DNA of 64,000 nt from Helicoverpa zea. Taxonomy: Eukaryota; Arthropoda; Insecta; Lepidoptera; Noctuidae. The number at the start of each line of letters is the position of its first letter. The first letter of the stretch is position 1. The stretch covers positions 5,456,001 to 5,520,000 of the forward strand of contig NC_061467.1 of NCBI RefSeq assembly GCF_022581195.2, written 5' to 3'. Under the pieces are notes generated by a model. That model was not told the DNA's origin. It was given only the letters and a program-made list of their open reading frames with translations, and ran no database searches. The translations under genes and the position numbers were made by a program. This document shows, one piece after another, positions 46,849 through 58,590 of the stretch.

Positions 46849-49821
46849 TCAGCCATAGGACGTCCACTGGTGAACATAGGCCTCCCCCTTTGATCTCCAC
46901 AGATACCTGTTGGAAGCGACCTGCATCCAGCGTCTTCCGGCGACCTTTATAAGGTCGTCTGTCCACCTCGTTGGTGGACGTCCTACGCTGCGCTTGCTAG
47001 TCCGTGGTCTCCACTCCAGCACTTTTCGGCCCCATCTGCCATCTGCTCTGCGAGCAATATGGCCTGCCCATTGCCACTTCAACTTGCTAATCCGGTGGGC
47101 TATATCGGTCACTTTGGTTCGTCTACGGATCTCCTCGTTTCGGATTCGATCACGTAGAGAAACACCGAGCATAGCCCTCTCCATAGCTCGTTGAGCGACT
47201 TTGAGCTTTGAGATGAGGCCGATAGTGAGAGACCACGTTTCGGTGCCGTAAGTCATCACTGGTAACACACATTGGTTGAAGACTTTCGTCTTGAGGCACT
47301 GAGGTATGTCGGACGAAAAGACATTGCGTAGTTTCCCGAACGCTGCCCAGCCGAGTTGGATTCGGCGGTTGACCTCTTTCTCGAAGTTGGACCTACCTAA
47401 TTGGACTACTTGTCCTAGGTAGATATATGAGTCAACAACTTCGAGTACCGAGCTTCCAACAGAGACTGGGGTGGGCTGAACATGGACATTTGACATAATT
47501 TTCGTCTTGTCCATGTTCATTTTCAGGCCCACCCGTTGTGAAACTCGGTCGAGGCCCTCGAGCATCATACTGAGTTCCTCCATCGACTTTGCCATGACTA
47601 CGATGTCGTCGGCAAACCGAAGGTGAGTGATGTATTCGCCGTTGATGTTGATGCCAAGTCCTTGCCATTCCAGGAGCTTGAAGGCGTCTTCCATTGCGGC
47701 AGTAAACAGTTTCGGGGAGATTACGTCCCCCTGTCTTACGCCTCTTCTCAATGGAATCGGCTTCGTGCTATGCTCCTGTACTCGGACCGACATGGTGGCG
47801 TTATTATACAAACACTTCAACACCTCGATGTACCGATAGTCAATATGGCATCGTTGGAGTGACTCAAGTACCGCCCATGTTTCCACCGAATCAAAGGCTT
47901 TCTCATAGTCCACAAACGCTAAGCATAATGGCAAGTTATACTCCTCGGTCTTCTGTATAACTTGCCGCAGCGTATGGATGTGGTCTATGGTACTAAAGCC
48001 TCTTCGGAAACCGGCTTGTTCGGGAGGCTGGAAGTCATCAAGCCTGTGCTCGAGACGGTTCGTGATAACCCTTGAAAACAGCTTATAAACATGGCTTAGA
48101 AGTGTGATGGGTCTGTAGTTCTTCAATAGGCTGTTGTCACCTTTTTTGAAGAACAACACCACCACACCCCTGCTCCATGCTTCAGGCGTTTTGCCCTCGG
48201 ACAGGACGCAGTTAAAGAGCTTCTGGAGGACTTTAAGTGCCGGTGTTCCACCCGCTCTCAGAAGCTCTGAAGTGATTCCGTCCTCACCCGGCGCCTTGTT
48301 GTTCTTAAGCTGCTTCAGGGCCATCCTAATCTCGTACAGACTGATGTCCGGGATATCTTCGGTATAATGTCGGGACAGCTTGGCTCTTGGATCTCCTGCC
48401 AAGCTGTCAACGGACTTTGCGACCGAAGTGTATAACTGTCCATAGAACCTCTCGATTTCGCCTAAAACCTCTGCCTTGGTCGACGCTATGCTGCCATCCT
48501 CCCGTTTCAGCTTAGTCATCTGGCTTTGCCCAATAGACTTGTCCTTTGCGAACACTTTGGAGCCTTGGTTTCGCTGTATGGTCTCTTTAACACGATTCGT
48601 ATTAAAGAGACGCAGATCGTGTCGCAAGGATTTGGATATTCGTCTATTGAGCTGCCTATATGACTTCGCATCATGGGAAGACTGCAACTGTAGCAAGCGT
48701 CGTTCAGCCATGAGGTTTAAGGTTTGCTCGGTTAGTTTTTGAGGCCTATTTTTACGGCAGGGTCTAAAAAACTTAGACCCTACCGTGCGGACAGTTTCCA
48801 CTAGTCCGTCGTTGATCTCGTCCACTGACACTAAGTTCTCAAGGCAAGCAAAGCGATTAGAGAGCTCGAGTTGAAAGCTTTCCGGGTTTTGAATATGGGA
48901 CCGAGTAGGTCGGAGCGTAGACTTCATCAGACTGGACCTTTCAAGTTTAACATTGATATTCAGTGAGGCTCTTACGATTCGGTGATCGCTTCCGGTTTTT
49001 ACCCTGTTGATCACAGAGACATCACTGAATATCCGTCTCTTGTCGGTCATGAAGAAGTCTATCTCGTTTCTCGTGAAACCATCGGGACTCAACCAGGTCC
49101 ATTTCCTGTGAGGCGGCTTCTGGAAGAAAGAGTTCATCATGAAGAGTTCCTCTTTCTCCAGAAAGTCAGCCAGCCTCTGTCCCCTATGGTTCCGTTGCCC
49201 ATATCCAAATTGCCCCACTCTCAACTCATCACCGCTTTTCTTGCCCAACCTAGCGTTAAAATCCCCCATAACAACAGTGAAGTGGGTTTTGGAACTATGT
49301 ATGGCCCTACTTACGTCCTCATACATAGTCTCCACCTCATCATCGGAGTGTGACGAGGTCGGTGCGTATACCTGAATGACCTTCAGCGAATATCTTTCGG
49401 ATATTCTGAGTATTAGGTATATCACCCTGTTCGACACACTGTCGATGGTTGTTATGTTGCTTACGAGGGACTTGTGAACGAGAAACCCGACACCACCTTG
49501 GGACTTTTGGTCTCCCTCCCGGTAGTAGAGCAAGTTACCAGACTTCAGGGTTACGGTGTCCTCTCTCTCTCTACGGACTTCGCATAACCCCATAATGTCC
49601 CAATGTAACTTGCTCAACTCCTCTTCCAGCTCGCAGATCTTTTCGTCAGTCCTCAATGTGCGTATGTTGTGTGTTACCAGGGCCAGTCGTCGTGGGGGTG
49701 GGTAGCCGGATCTCTTCCGGAGATTCTTAGCACCCCCTGCTCCGCCGTTACCTTGACCGCTACCCGCGCCAGGGATAGCGGAGCTGCCGGGGACTGGGGG
49801 CCTGGTTTCTGTGCTTCTCAT
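46849..49821 (-). CDS. RTE retrotransposon ORF: endonuclease and reverse transcriptase
   Basis: Encodes a 990-residue protein that nicks target DNA and copies the element RNA in place. The first ATG is used here. Nine upstream codons are open from a GTG, but no ATG occurs before an in-frame stop (TAA, about 49938-49940). Numbering from the ATG: a Gly/Pro-rich leader (to about 40); an APE-like endonuclease with N52, E81 (CEVRRE), the YAP motif at 152, D187 and N189 (GDFNARLG), D255 (EIDFF) and the SDH triad member H280; a linker; reverse transcriptase with APGEDGITSELL at 510, YRPITLLS at 569, motif A (FVDYEKAFD, catalytic D638), GVRQGDVISP at 694 and FADD at 736-739; then a post-RT region ending in the RTE signature GRPPTRWTDDL. 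All catalytic residues appear present. No gag-like ORF1 or zinc knuckle is seen. About 1000 residues is usual for the clade. Confidence 0.95.
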   Translation of the reverse strand: MRSTETRPPVPGSSAIPGAGSGQGNGGAGGAKNLRKRSGYPPPRRLALVTHNIRTLRTDEKICELEEELSKLHWDIMGLCEVRREREDTVTLKSGNLLYYREGDQKSQGGVGFLVHKSLVSNITTIDSVSNRVIYLILRISERYSLKVIQVYAPTSSHSDDEVETMYEDVSRAIHSSKTHFTVVMGDFNARLGKKSGDELRVGQFGYGQRNHRGQRLADFLEKEELFMMNSFFQKPPHRKWTWLSPDGFTRNEIDFFMTDKRRIFSDVSVINRVKTGSDHRIVRASLNINVKLERSSLMKSTLRPTRSHIQNPESFQLELSNRFACLENLVSVDEINDGLVETVRTVGSKFFRPCRKNRPQKLTEQTLNLMAERRLLQLQSSHDAKSYRQLNRRISKSLRHDLRLFNTNRVKETIQRNQGSKVFAKDKSIGQSQMTKLKREDGSIASTKAEVLGEIERFYGQLYTSVAKSVDSLAGDPRAKLSRHYTEDIPDISLYEIRMALKQLKNNKAPGEDGITSELLRAGGTPALKVLQKLFNCVLSEGKTPEAWSRGVVVLFFKKGDNSLLKNYRPITLLSHVYKLFSRVITNRLEHRLDDFQPPEQAGFRRGFSTIDHIHTLRQVIQKTEEYNLPLCLAFVDYEKAFDSVETWAVLESLQRCHIDYRYIEVLKCLYNNATMSVRVQEHSTKPIPLRRGVRQGDVISPKLFTAAMEDAFKLLEWQGLGININGEYITHLRFADDIVVMAKSMEELSMMLEGLDRVSQRVGLKMNMDKTKIMSNVHVQPTPVSVGSSVLEVVDSYIYLGQVVQLGRSNFEKEVNRRIQLGWAAFGKLRNVFSSDIPQCLKTKVFNQCVLPVMTYGTETWSLTIGLISKLKVAQRAMERAMLGVSLRDRIRNEEIRRRTKVTDIAHRISKLKWQWAGHIARRADGRWGRKVLEWRPRTSKRSVGRPPTRWTDDLIKVAGRRWMQVASNRYLWRSKGEAYVHQWTSYG

Positions 49822-49997
49822 TGGGGGGTAATTGCCTTTAATCGCCACGCTTGGCAGGCGGGTTGGCGATCGCAGTGAGGATATGCAGTACGCGGAGGAC
49901 GCTGCTGCCCGACCTCCGGTTTGTCCCTTAGTCGCCTCTTACGACACCCACGGGATGATTTGGGGGGAGCGCAATTCTAAGCCGGCGTCCCACGGCA
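49822..49997 (-). other. 5' UTR of RTE element
   Basis: The GC-rich leader reads from TGCCGTGGGACG through CCCGTGGGTGTCGTAAGAGG to the ATG. I recognise it from other lepidopteran RTE copies. It must hold the internal promoter if the element is autonomous, but no promoter motif is obvious. Confidence 0.75.
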
Positions 49998-50009
49998 AGT
50001 AAATTCATT
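49998..50009. repeat. Target-site duplication, 5' side of RTE element
   Basis: AGTAAATTCATT, exact copy of 46830-46841. Confidence 0.92.
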
Positions 50010-53000
50010 ACTTAATTTAAAATGCTAATGGGCTGTCGTCTGGACGGCAACGGATGAATAATGTAATAGAACAACCGATTCCGATCTTGAATTCTGCGAT
50101 GATTGAAGTCTCCCGTACTTATAAACAAATGGATTAAGTTCACAATGGACGGAACAGTAATCTACAAAGGCTTCAGGATTATCTGAACTAGGTCGCTTAA
50201 CTGAATTTCCGACGCCAAATAGGAACTCGGGTACCTACACAAAATACGGCAAGATTAAAAAAAGATTAAAGATAATGTCTTTGTAATTAATTCTGTTGAC
50301 ATATTTAGTAATATTATACCGTGTTTATGTAATTACGCCATGTAATTAATAACATTAAAACAATATTTATAATGACTCCCAGGTTTTTAATTTCAAACAC
50401 GCAATTATTCAAACTTTCATAATTTTTTGTCGCTTAATATTTTTTAATTAAAGTTTAATGTTCTCGGCGGCTAGTTTCATCAATCGTACAATATTTAAAT
50501 ACACCTAAATGATCGGATAAAACAAACATTCACTTCATAATTTACCGAATAATCGATAAATTATGTGCGTCGGACTATTATTTATGCTTCAACACGTAGA
50601 CGTAATTATACAACGTTGTGACAGTGGGTTATCATACACGAGACATAAATAAACACTAAATAGGTATGAAAACGGTGATTTATTTGCACCGTGTGTGGGT
50701 GTAATATACGTGTGAGACAATAAAAGTGTTATAATGACGACTTGGTCACGTCAAGCATGACATGTTTGTTTATTATGAATAATGTGACGTTTATTGTAAG
50801 TCAATAATCCCGCATGTGGGTGTGGACTATTATCGGTCAATTGAACAGGCGGTCCTCGTTACGGTCAAGCTCTCACGCGCTCACCGGACTCTCACTAATC
50901 AGATGACATATGCCTTCCTCGTCATATTGACATTATGACATTGTATTACTTTTATTGCGGAGTACTTTACTTCCATTATGTCTAATTTTGGTTTCTTTTC
51001 TTTTTCAGAATTGGACACACAAAGTGGAGATTAACCATGTCATAAGGTAGTTTTATCTTTTAGTTTTTATTTATATCTATTCTTAATGAACTTCAATTTA
51101 AAAGCCGTATATGGCTGGACTTTATACCTGCCTATTAATACGACTAACTAAACTAACTTTAAAATTATGCCTGTTCCAAAAAAGGTTTACAAAAAAAAAA
51201 CGAGAAATCAATTTAAACGTTCAACAAAATTAACTTCCCGTATCAAAAAGTTTAAATCCAAATAGGTTCCACTCATTGACATGTTGCGAAAACACTCGCA
51301 AACAACTTTTTAAAACCCATAAAAGTTATAATGGTCCTTACGGGTCATTCGTGACAAAGTTATCCAGGTATTTTATTAAAACCGAAAGAAGGGGAATTTA
51401 GAAAACATAAAAGTTTCAGTTCATAAATAACTTTATATGAAACCGAAATATAATGGAGATTATAAAAATAAGTTGGGAACAACCACTTGATATTGATGTT
51501 GAGTTAGTATAGAACTTTGATTTATTCGAGAACTTGTTGAATTATGTTAGTGTTGTCTTTATTAAATCACTTCATTCTAGAGTAGTGCTATCGATTCGTG
51601 AAATTTATGAGGTTCGACCGATCCGCACGAGATACGCACTGTTTCTCGATAGCTCCGAATGTAGTATGGAAATTACGTGTAACGACTGCACTTTATATTT
51701 AAATGCTTTTCATAAATAATCCTTTGAATTTTAAAGTTAAAACATAAATTATTCTTGAGATATGCAAGTTGGTGATTTTATAAACCCTGAGTAGGTAGCT
51801 AGATGTTTATTTTCAACTCAAAAATATTTATAGGTGTAATAATTTCTAGTTACATTTAGGTACAAATTACAGCTTACTCATAAACTACAAACCACACGTC
51901 AAAACCACAAACACAATTCGATTAATTAAAATACATAGGTACTAATTTTAATTACGCTTAATGAAATACCCAATCAACCGACTATTGCCAATAACAATAA
52001 AGTTGCAAATACCAATAATAGCCACAAAGCATTTGTTTTAAACTAAATTCTGATCGAACTATTACACGCATACGGATAAATTGCATAATATTCCCCATAG
52101 ACTACCCATTACAAATTAGATCGAATCAGTTTTTTCTGAGATTAGCACTTAACGCGCAAACAAACAATCTCCTCAGCTTTATAATACTAGAGAATGTTAA
52201 TTAGCTACTTATTGATTTCAACTGATTTCAGCGCTCACTTGAAATATTGTATTTAAACACGTATTCCACACAATCCCAGACACAACCTTATATAAATTTT
52301 TATTGATTTTAAGATGCGAAAATATTAGACGAAAAAACAAATCCCTCTAAAATTCTAAACAAGGGACACAAAACTCCATGGAGTAGATAGTCGCAAGTGT
52401 GTGCTTCGATAACAGTTATTGTGCGGTTGTTGCGGCTCACGTATTTGCCGTGGACACACTGGCCGCCCCGGGGCCCGGCCGTATGTCAACCGCTCCAGTG
52501 CAGATTATGCTCTAATCCCCTTTCTCTCAACTAAGCCGCTTTCATTGCTTTGTGCTGAGAATGTTGCCGAAGCCCGTCAAGTGTCCCGAATCTGTTTAGA
52601 CCCTGTGATGTATATTGTACGCGCCAATTCACTGCTTTATACACTCACAGTTATACGCCTCACTGAATTATTACCATCTCTGTGATATCAGACGCTCTGC
52701 TTTCCAGATTATTTATTGTTCAGTAGGTAATTTATGGACAGGATAAAATATATTCTATTACTAGTCCAGTGGATAATATATCTGCGACTGGCAAGTCCCG
52801 TTAATTGATTCCGTGTCTGTATGTAGACAAACAAGCACGCTGTTATAATATTACAAGTGGATTAATATTAATCGCCTGTTTGTGTTCTTCTAGCATCTCT
52901 TCATATAAAGATGGTAATTGAACATTTCCAAGAATTGTTAGCTTAATATCGATAGTACTTATATGGTTTAAATAAGATGAGTATGCAAATGACTTTCGAA

Positions 53001-54305
53001 AGCCTCCCGAGTATAAAATCAAAAATGTATTTGAGAAGTTTTCGCTTGAAATTTTCTGGCTGTAACAACATTTTCTTAAAATTTCTTTATTATTCTTTGA
53101 TACCTTTTATCAATAAAGAATCGAAATGTTACAGATAAAGTGGGACTATTATCGGAGTTACAATTTCAATATTTGACTTTGGCATAACAAGAAACTAAGT
53201 TACTCTTCGAATTGAATTACCTGTCTACTTGAGAACCAAATAACTGACTGCGTGATTACTGCGTGATAACTGAGTGCGTGACTCAGTTCTCTAGATCGAA
53301 ATTTGATCACTCAAGTTACCATTGTTTTGTTTAGTTACGGTGCAGGTTTCAATTCTAGCAGTTCTATTCGAGTGCTTATTTAACCACTATAGTTAGACTT
53401 GAACACTTGAGTAATTGTTAGTGTTTTATAATCTCGAATAATTTTCTTTTCACCTATTCAAATCAAGATTCAACAAAACCCCTGAGAATATGAACAAAAA
53501 AATCTCAGTACACGGAAAAGGCATTTCGCGACATCACGTAAAATAACCTGCACGTAACAAAATGTCAAGTTGTAATCGATGGAGACCTAATGTGGGTTTA
53601 ATGTGGCCTCGCCGGAGACGCGCGTGTCCCAGCATCGCCCGTCGAGATTACGCCTTAATTCTCCTTCTTTGTGCCTAAGTCACTTCGGCCTTCCCTGGCT
53701 AAGCTGAGGACGCCATTTGGCGAATCAATTGCGATTTATACTGCTCTGAGCGCATTCCTGATGTCACTTTATTAAATTCTTTCAATCCAACTTTAGTAGG
53801 TAAGTGCAGCTTTAGAAACTTTGTCAAACATCCGTGAAAACTGTGAGAAATAGAAACTACTTTTATCATAAGGTTGACCTCACCTCCGACCTATCACAAC
53901 TTAATTTTTGCGTGGGTATTACTAAAAGCTTTACAGTGTTATAACGGTCCAAAGGTTAAACAATCTGAATAATGAAGTCGTTTATTTTTATAAAAATGTA
54001 CAATTTCAAAGAATTATAATGTTTTGTTCAAAAATGTGCTGGTTTTTTGCCCACTTTATTGTCATTACCACCACCCTCTTTTTGCCCTTTAGCATATATT
54101 TGGCTGTTTCCCGTGGCTTGAATCACAAGCCAGGCAACGACCTTATTCTAGCTTAAATATTATATGGTTTTCAGTTTCAATTGAAGTCATAGCAATTTTT
54201 CAGTTAACAAAAAAGAGCAGAGACCGGAAAGTAATTTTCTTTTGGTAATTTTATTAAGGGCTTAACAATTAGTTACCGAAATACCTGTACATTATAAAGC
54301 CTTAT
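50010..54305. other. Stretch without supportable genes
   Basis: AT-rich DNA. One candidate 38-nt exon (51009-51046) is listed separately. A GC-rich patch with CCGCCCCGGGGCCCGGCC lies at about 52472-52489. A run of imperfect 13-mers with GACTGCGTGAT lies at about 53245-53285. No transposon ends or RNA gene was recognised. Confidence 0.5.
51009..51046 (+). other. Candidate 38-nt internal exon
   Basis: Preceded by a strong tract and acceptor (GGTTTCTTTTCTTTTTCAG) and followed by GTAGTT, a weaker donor. Only frame 1 is open and reads NWTHKVEINHVI plus two bases of the next codon. The other frames stop. Starting at phase 0 it is compatible with the candidate at 32201-32240, which ends at phase 0. 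The protein is not recognised. Confidence 0.3.
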
Positions 54306-54451
54306 GGCCTTACTACAAAAACTTAAACGTCTGATTTACACTTGTCTAAAAAAATTGTGGCTGCAAAATGAACCATATGTCAACGTCATAATCTGACATT
54401 TTTTTAGACAAGCCTTAAACTGACGTTTAAAAGTTTTTGTGGTAAGACGGC
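54306..54451. mobile_element. Small foldback MITE (about 146 bp)
   Basis: The left arm contains CTTACTACAAAAACTTAAAC and then CTTGTCTAAAAAAATTG; the reverse complement of the right arm contains CTTACCACAAAAACTTTTAA and CTTGTCTAAAAAAATGT. Arms of about 50 bases thus pair over most of the element. I have an impression of having seen this type in other moth sequences. Target duplication and superfamily could not be set. Confidence 0.7.
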
Positions 54452-54514
54452 AAATGTTTAGAGCTAAATTAATATTAGATACTAATGCAACGCAATAGTA
54501 ATGCAGCTACCTCA

Positions 54515-54528
54515 TTGTGACGTCACAA
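54515..54528. promoter_or_regulatory. CRE/ATF-like palindrome
   Basis: TTGTGACGTCACAA is perfectly palindromic and contains TGACGTCA, the binding site of CREB/ATF bZIP dimers. TGACGTCA cores also occur at 9781-9788 and 37482-37489. Function is inferred from the motif only. Confidence 0.3.
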
Positions 54529-56469
54529 CCAGCGCAGACATGACAGTTGTGGCGCTCTCGTAATCCGGACAACTGACAGCCCGGAATCCACGATCCGCAC
54601 TGATCTATTGTCAAGTTAAACCACTCAACTAAATACTACACATTATTAATAGTAACTTACATAATAATATTACAAGAAAACTGAAAAATAATTCTTGTAA
54701 GTCATGTTATCTAAGATCAATCAGGATTGTAAAATTGTTATCTCAAAACGGGGTTTTTGGTTTCATGTTGCAAGGTTTTGGTGCTCAGTAGCTTGTATAA
54801 TATGTCTTTTGTATTTTTTTTTTTGTATATTTGGTTTACCGCAGTATCTTGTGGAACAAAAGAAAACAAGTAAATAGTTATTTCTCCGAAAAAAAAACTT
54901 AAATTCCATATTGCATATTGATCCAAGACACCAGGTACTACTGTTTAAATTCTTGTCGCAGAATTTTTATTCATTATTTATCATGAATCTACAAGATTGT
55001 TTATTTTTTTTTTTACTTTTTAAGCTTCTACTTATTTGACGGTCTTATTATCATTAGCGGTGCTGTCATTAATATTTGTTATACATATTTGTATTACAAC
55101 CTTGAGATAGATGATAGTAAGAGCAAGCTATTCGAGGCAATGTCCTTGTCACATCTGACAAGGAAAGGAATGCTTCAACAAATAAGTCTTTCAATGCGAA
55201 CAATTATTTAGTTTCCGTTTTTACAAAGCTCAGTCATTTGTGAAACAGCTCGGTAGGCACACGTGTTTGTTATTTTCACTGAAAGTTTATTTTGTGTTTT
55301 GTTATTCAACAAAATTTAAATAGAAATAACACCACATGTTGTATTCGGGGACGCGTAACCTTAAAATTTGTTTGTCTTAGTCCCGGGCAAAACAAAGAAT
55401 CTCATGAACCGTTACTGTGAGAATATTTGTCTGTTATTCTGTTTTCTATAACACTACATACAGTTTGTAGACGTCTTTCGTAATGGATATTAATCTTTAT
55501 TGTTGTAGATTGTCCGTCAAATCTGTGAATAGTCCCCACTGTGTGTTTGGTCGATGTCGCTAAAGCTTTGTTAACGTAAAATTGTTTATTATAATTTATG
55601 TTATTAACATATGTATTTCATATCCATACTAATTCCTATTACATAATATGGATAAGTTCGAGAAAAACATATAAAAATATCCGACTGATGCTTCTACTTC
55701 TAAACTTCTTCAATTACTTATCCAGTTAGTAAGAAAATAATTGAATATATCATTGACGTAATAAATGAAATAAGAATAATTACTGTAACTGTATAAAGCG
55801 TTGGAAGTGGACTTAATGGCGTAGCTTCCGCCGTGCGCTTGCGCGCCCCCGGCCACGGAACTTCAATTTCCGTTCCAAAGCTGATTTTCCCTTTATGACA
55901 GCAACACTGCTTCTATTTATTTACTTTTTATTAAGATACTTATTGACAGAATTTTGTATTCAATGCTTACACAAATTGGGAACTGGCTTAATGAACAGAA
56001 CTGTCACTTCTTTGATCTAAAAGGGGTACGAGAGAATTTAACGACACGATCCGTCGGTAGTGGCTCGCTAATATTTTTGATCTTTGTACCAATTAAACCG
56101 TGTAATCGATTGTAGTTTCTTTAATATGGTATTATTATAAGTAGAGTAAAACTGGGCCGAGTAAATATCATGCTGATGTTAACTTGCGCCGATTAATTAA
56201 TTTTAATGAACCACGTAGCCACAAATTAAAAACTACACAGTAGTAAAATGCTCTCTTAATAATTCGAAGAAGAAGAAGAAAGAACCTGCTTTTTTACTAT
56301 TTTTATCTGAAGATTTTGTTTTTTCATCTTTATCATGTGAGAAATATTACCAGAACCCAAAGAGATCATCCTCGTGACAGTTCATTGATTTATCATTACC
56401 AAGAATATAACAAGCGCCTGTCCAAACAATCCCGCCGGTCGTCGCTACAAATATCCACTACTGCTATAC

Positions 56470-56600
56470 GTAATGGTCCTACACTTATTCTTCTGGCCAC
56501 GAGTATAAATCTGTCGTGAGATCGTGTATTAATCGTCGTATTTGGTGAATAAATTTACTTTTGTTTGAGTTTGCTTTTGCTTTGGTGTTATTTATTCAGT
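56470..56600 (+). repeat. Possible LTR fragment
   Basis: A TATAAAT (56504-56510), then AATAAA 38 bases later (56548-56553), then a TG-rich/T-rich stretch ending TTATTTATTCA, with GACGACCCCGGG just after. A TATA box and a nearby AATAAA recall a short-R LTR end with following leader. No pairing LTR, no PBS that I can verify and no gag/pol was found. Confidence 0.25.
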
Positions 56601-58497
56601 AGGACGACCCCGGGCCACAGTGGAGAGATACTCCGCTGTTTACATAACATTTTCGTGCCGCCGACTGTTAGCCTCACGTTTCCATCGACTTGAATTTTAT
56701 CAAGTATTTAGTTTGGTATTATTGAGCGTACCTTCCTATTGATTTTCCTCGTCTTTGTATTCATTTCGCCGGTACTCTTGGTTGTTCGACATATAGCATT
56801 AAGTCTTGTTTGCCAAACTTCTGCCGTTTCATTAATATGCAAATTTTACACGAAAGTTACCCAGGTTAATCGAATTTAAACAACAACAAACTAGGAACAA
56901 CAATAATAAAACTTTGAAAAAGCGTTACCACAAAAACAATTGACTTGTTTCACGCAGAATTTCGCTAGAAGTTGTTCCGCGAGCGTATTGCACGCGAATT
57001 GTAGCAGATATAGGTTTATTTTATTTTATTGACGCCCTCACAATGTGGTGTATAAGTTATGCTATTGATGTGTTTACGATTTGTGGTATATTTCGCTGAT
57101 GGTCGTATTCCGAGGCAGCCTGTTGCGTGGGCCCTGATTTACTGCTATCGATCGCGCGACAATAGGCGTCTCCTTGCGAATACAGGACTACTGCCCACAC
57201 TGGCGAGCGCGCGCCGTCGTTATAAAGTGCTGAGGTGTCTACATTGTCGTCTTCACGTCGCGACGGACTTTCAACCACCATTATATGTAGCAACTACTGA
57301 GTTTCTGAAAGGTCTGTACTTTTAAAAGGAAACTTTGCCGTGTTGTTTCTAAGAATAGACCACCTCTAAGTACCCTGTGGGTGTCCTGAAATTACTAGAT
57401 TATTCACGGCCAGCGGCACTTGTGTACTTACTAACACTGCGCGGCTATGAGGCATGTTGATTATAGCAATATTACTTGGAATCGCTGATGGTAGTAGCTT
57501 AAAGGAACGGTTCATGTTCAGCAGTAATCAATTATGTGGCGGTTTGATGATGATAAATTACCATATCCAGCTAAGTTATTGCCTTAACCATAATCATCAA
57601 AGCGTAGCAGATATTCATTGAAAGAAAATACTTCGAACAAATTCAGTCACTTATATAATTTTATGAGGCTTCGAACGATTCAGATAAATGAGGTAAAATG
57701 TTTAGTCAGGGTCATAGGTCAAAAAAAGTTCTCATTCTTTTGGTTTCAATCAGTTATTATGTTCTTGTTCTATTACTCTATTTCCAATAACAAATCATTC
57801 AGAAATCTACATAGCATTTCATTGCATTATTACAGTTAACAAACACAATTCTCAATCCGAACAATGATGTGATCAAATTATATGGAATATCCATTTTGTA
57901 CTCGTATTTTAGTCTGAGAAAAGAGATTTTATTTGACTCACAAACTTTAATGCGAGTATGTTTTCTCGACGGTACAGGAAAATTTGAAGCTCTTTATATT
58001 TTGTTGGCTTTATAAAGCACTATGTGACTTGAACAACTTTTTCTGACTGTCGAGCAAATCCACGGAATCCTTACTGCATCACAAACCTGCAAGTTAGCTT
58101 TAGCCGAAGCCACGCCGCCATTTAAGTTCCCCCTGGGAATTTCGTGACAAAAACAAAACAATATCACCATAAATAAATGTACCTTTAAGTATATATTTAC
58201 ATATTACATTCTCGCTACAAACAGACACAACACTTCCTGTGTACTCCACAATGAATGCATTTCCATAATAAAGAAGTAGACGTAAGCAATAAATAATTGG
58301 CAACGTTTTATTTCGCTCATAACGTCGAACATAATAAGGAATTGCAACACCTATTTCGCATTCAAAATTAAGAAACACTCTTACAGTAATGAACGAACGG
58401 GGACGCCATTAAAATAGCGGATCATAAATAATTCAAGCGCGGGTTTGGCGTCGTTTCAAGACATTTCCACATTAAATTTCATGAGAGGTTCATTTTT

Positions 58498-58590
58498 CCG
58501 GTGAGCGACGCGTGCGATCGTGCGCGCGCCCGACAACGAACGCCCGCGCCACAACCGCGCCGCGAGCACAGCGACACGGCCACTATTTCA
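58498..58590. other. Short CpG-rich block
   Basis: Very rich in CG dinucleotides (for example GCGATCGTGCGCGCGCCCG) against the AT-rich background. It may be a promoter or conserved element, or a repeat remnant; no ORF or TATA element supports a gene start. Confidence 0.35.

Larger units (their letters stand above)
46842..49997 (-). mobile_element. Full-length RTE-clade non-LTR retrotransposon
   Basis: A 3156-bp element on the minus strand, bounded by a perfect 12-bp duplication. Its 5' end reads TGCCGTGGGACGCCGGCTTA and it has a short 5' UTR (about 176 bases), one long ORF, and almost no 3' UTR: the TGA stop is only 7 bases from the end, which reads GATGATG. A single endonuclease/RT ORF, very short 3' UTR and an ATGATG terminus are RTE-clade traits. 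The unbroken ORF and identical duplication mean it is young and possibly still mobile. It inserted into AT-rich DNA and is denser in GC than its surroundings. Confidence 0.93.

Noticed and set aside
46910..49878. Plus-strand ORFs across the RTE element
   Set aside because: All are shadows of the minus-strand endonuclease/RT ORF.
53244..53285. Imperfect tandem GACTGCGTGAT-like units
   Set aside because: Only about three degenerate units; insufficient for a satellite or CRISPR-like array.
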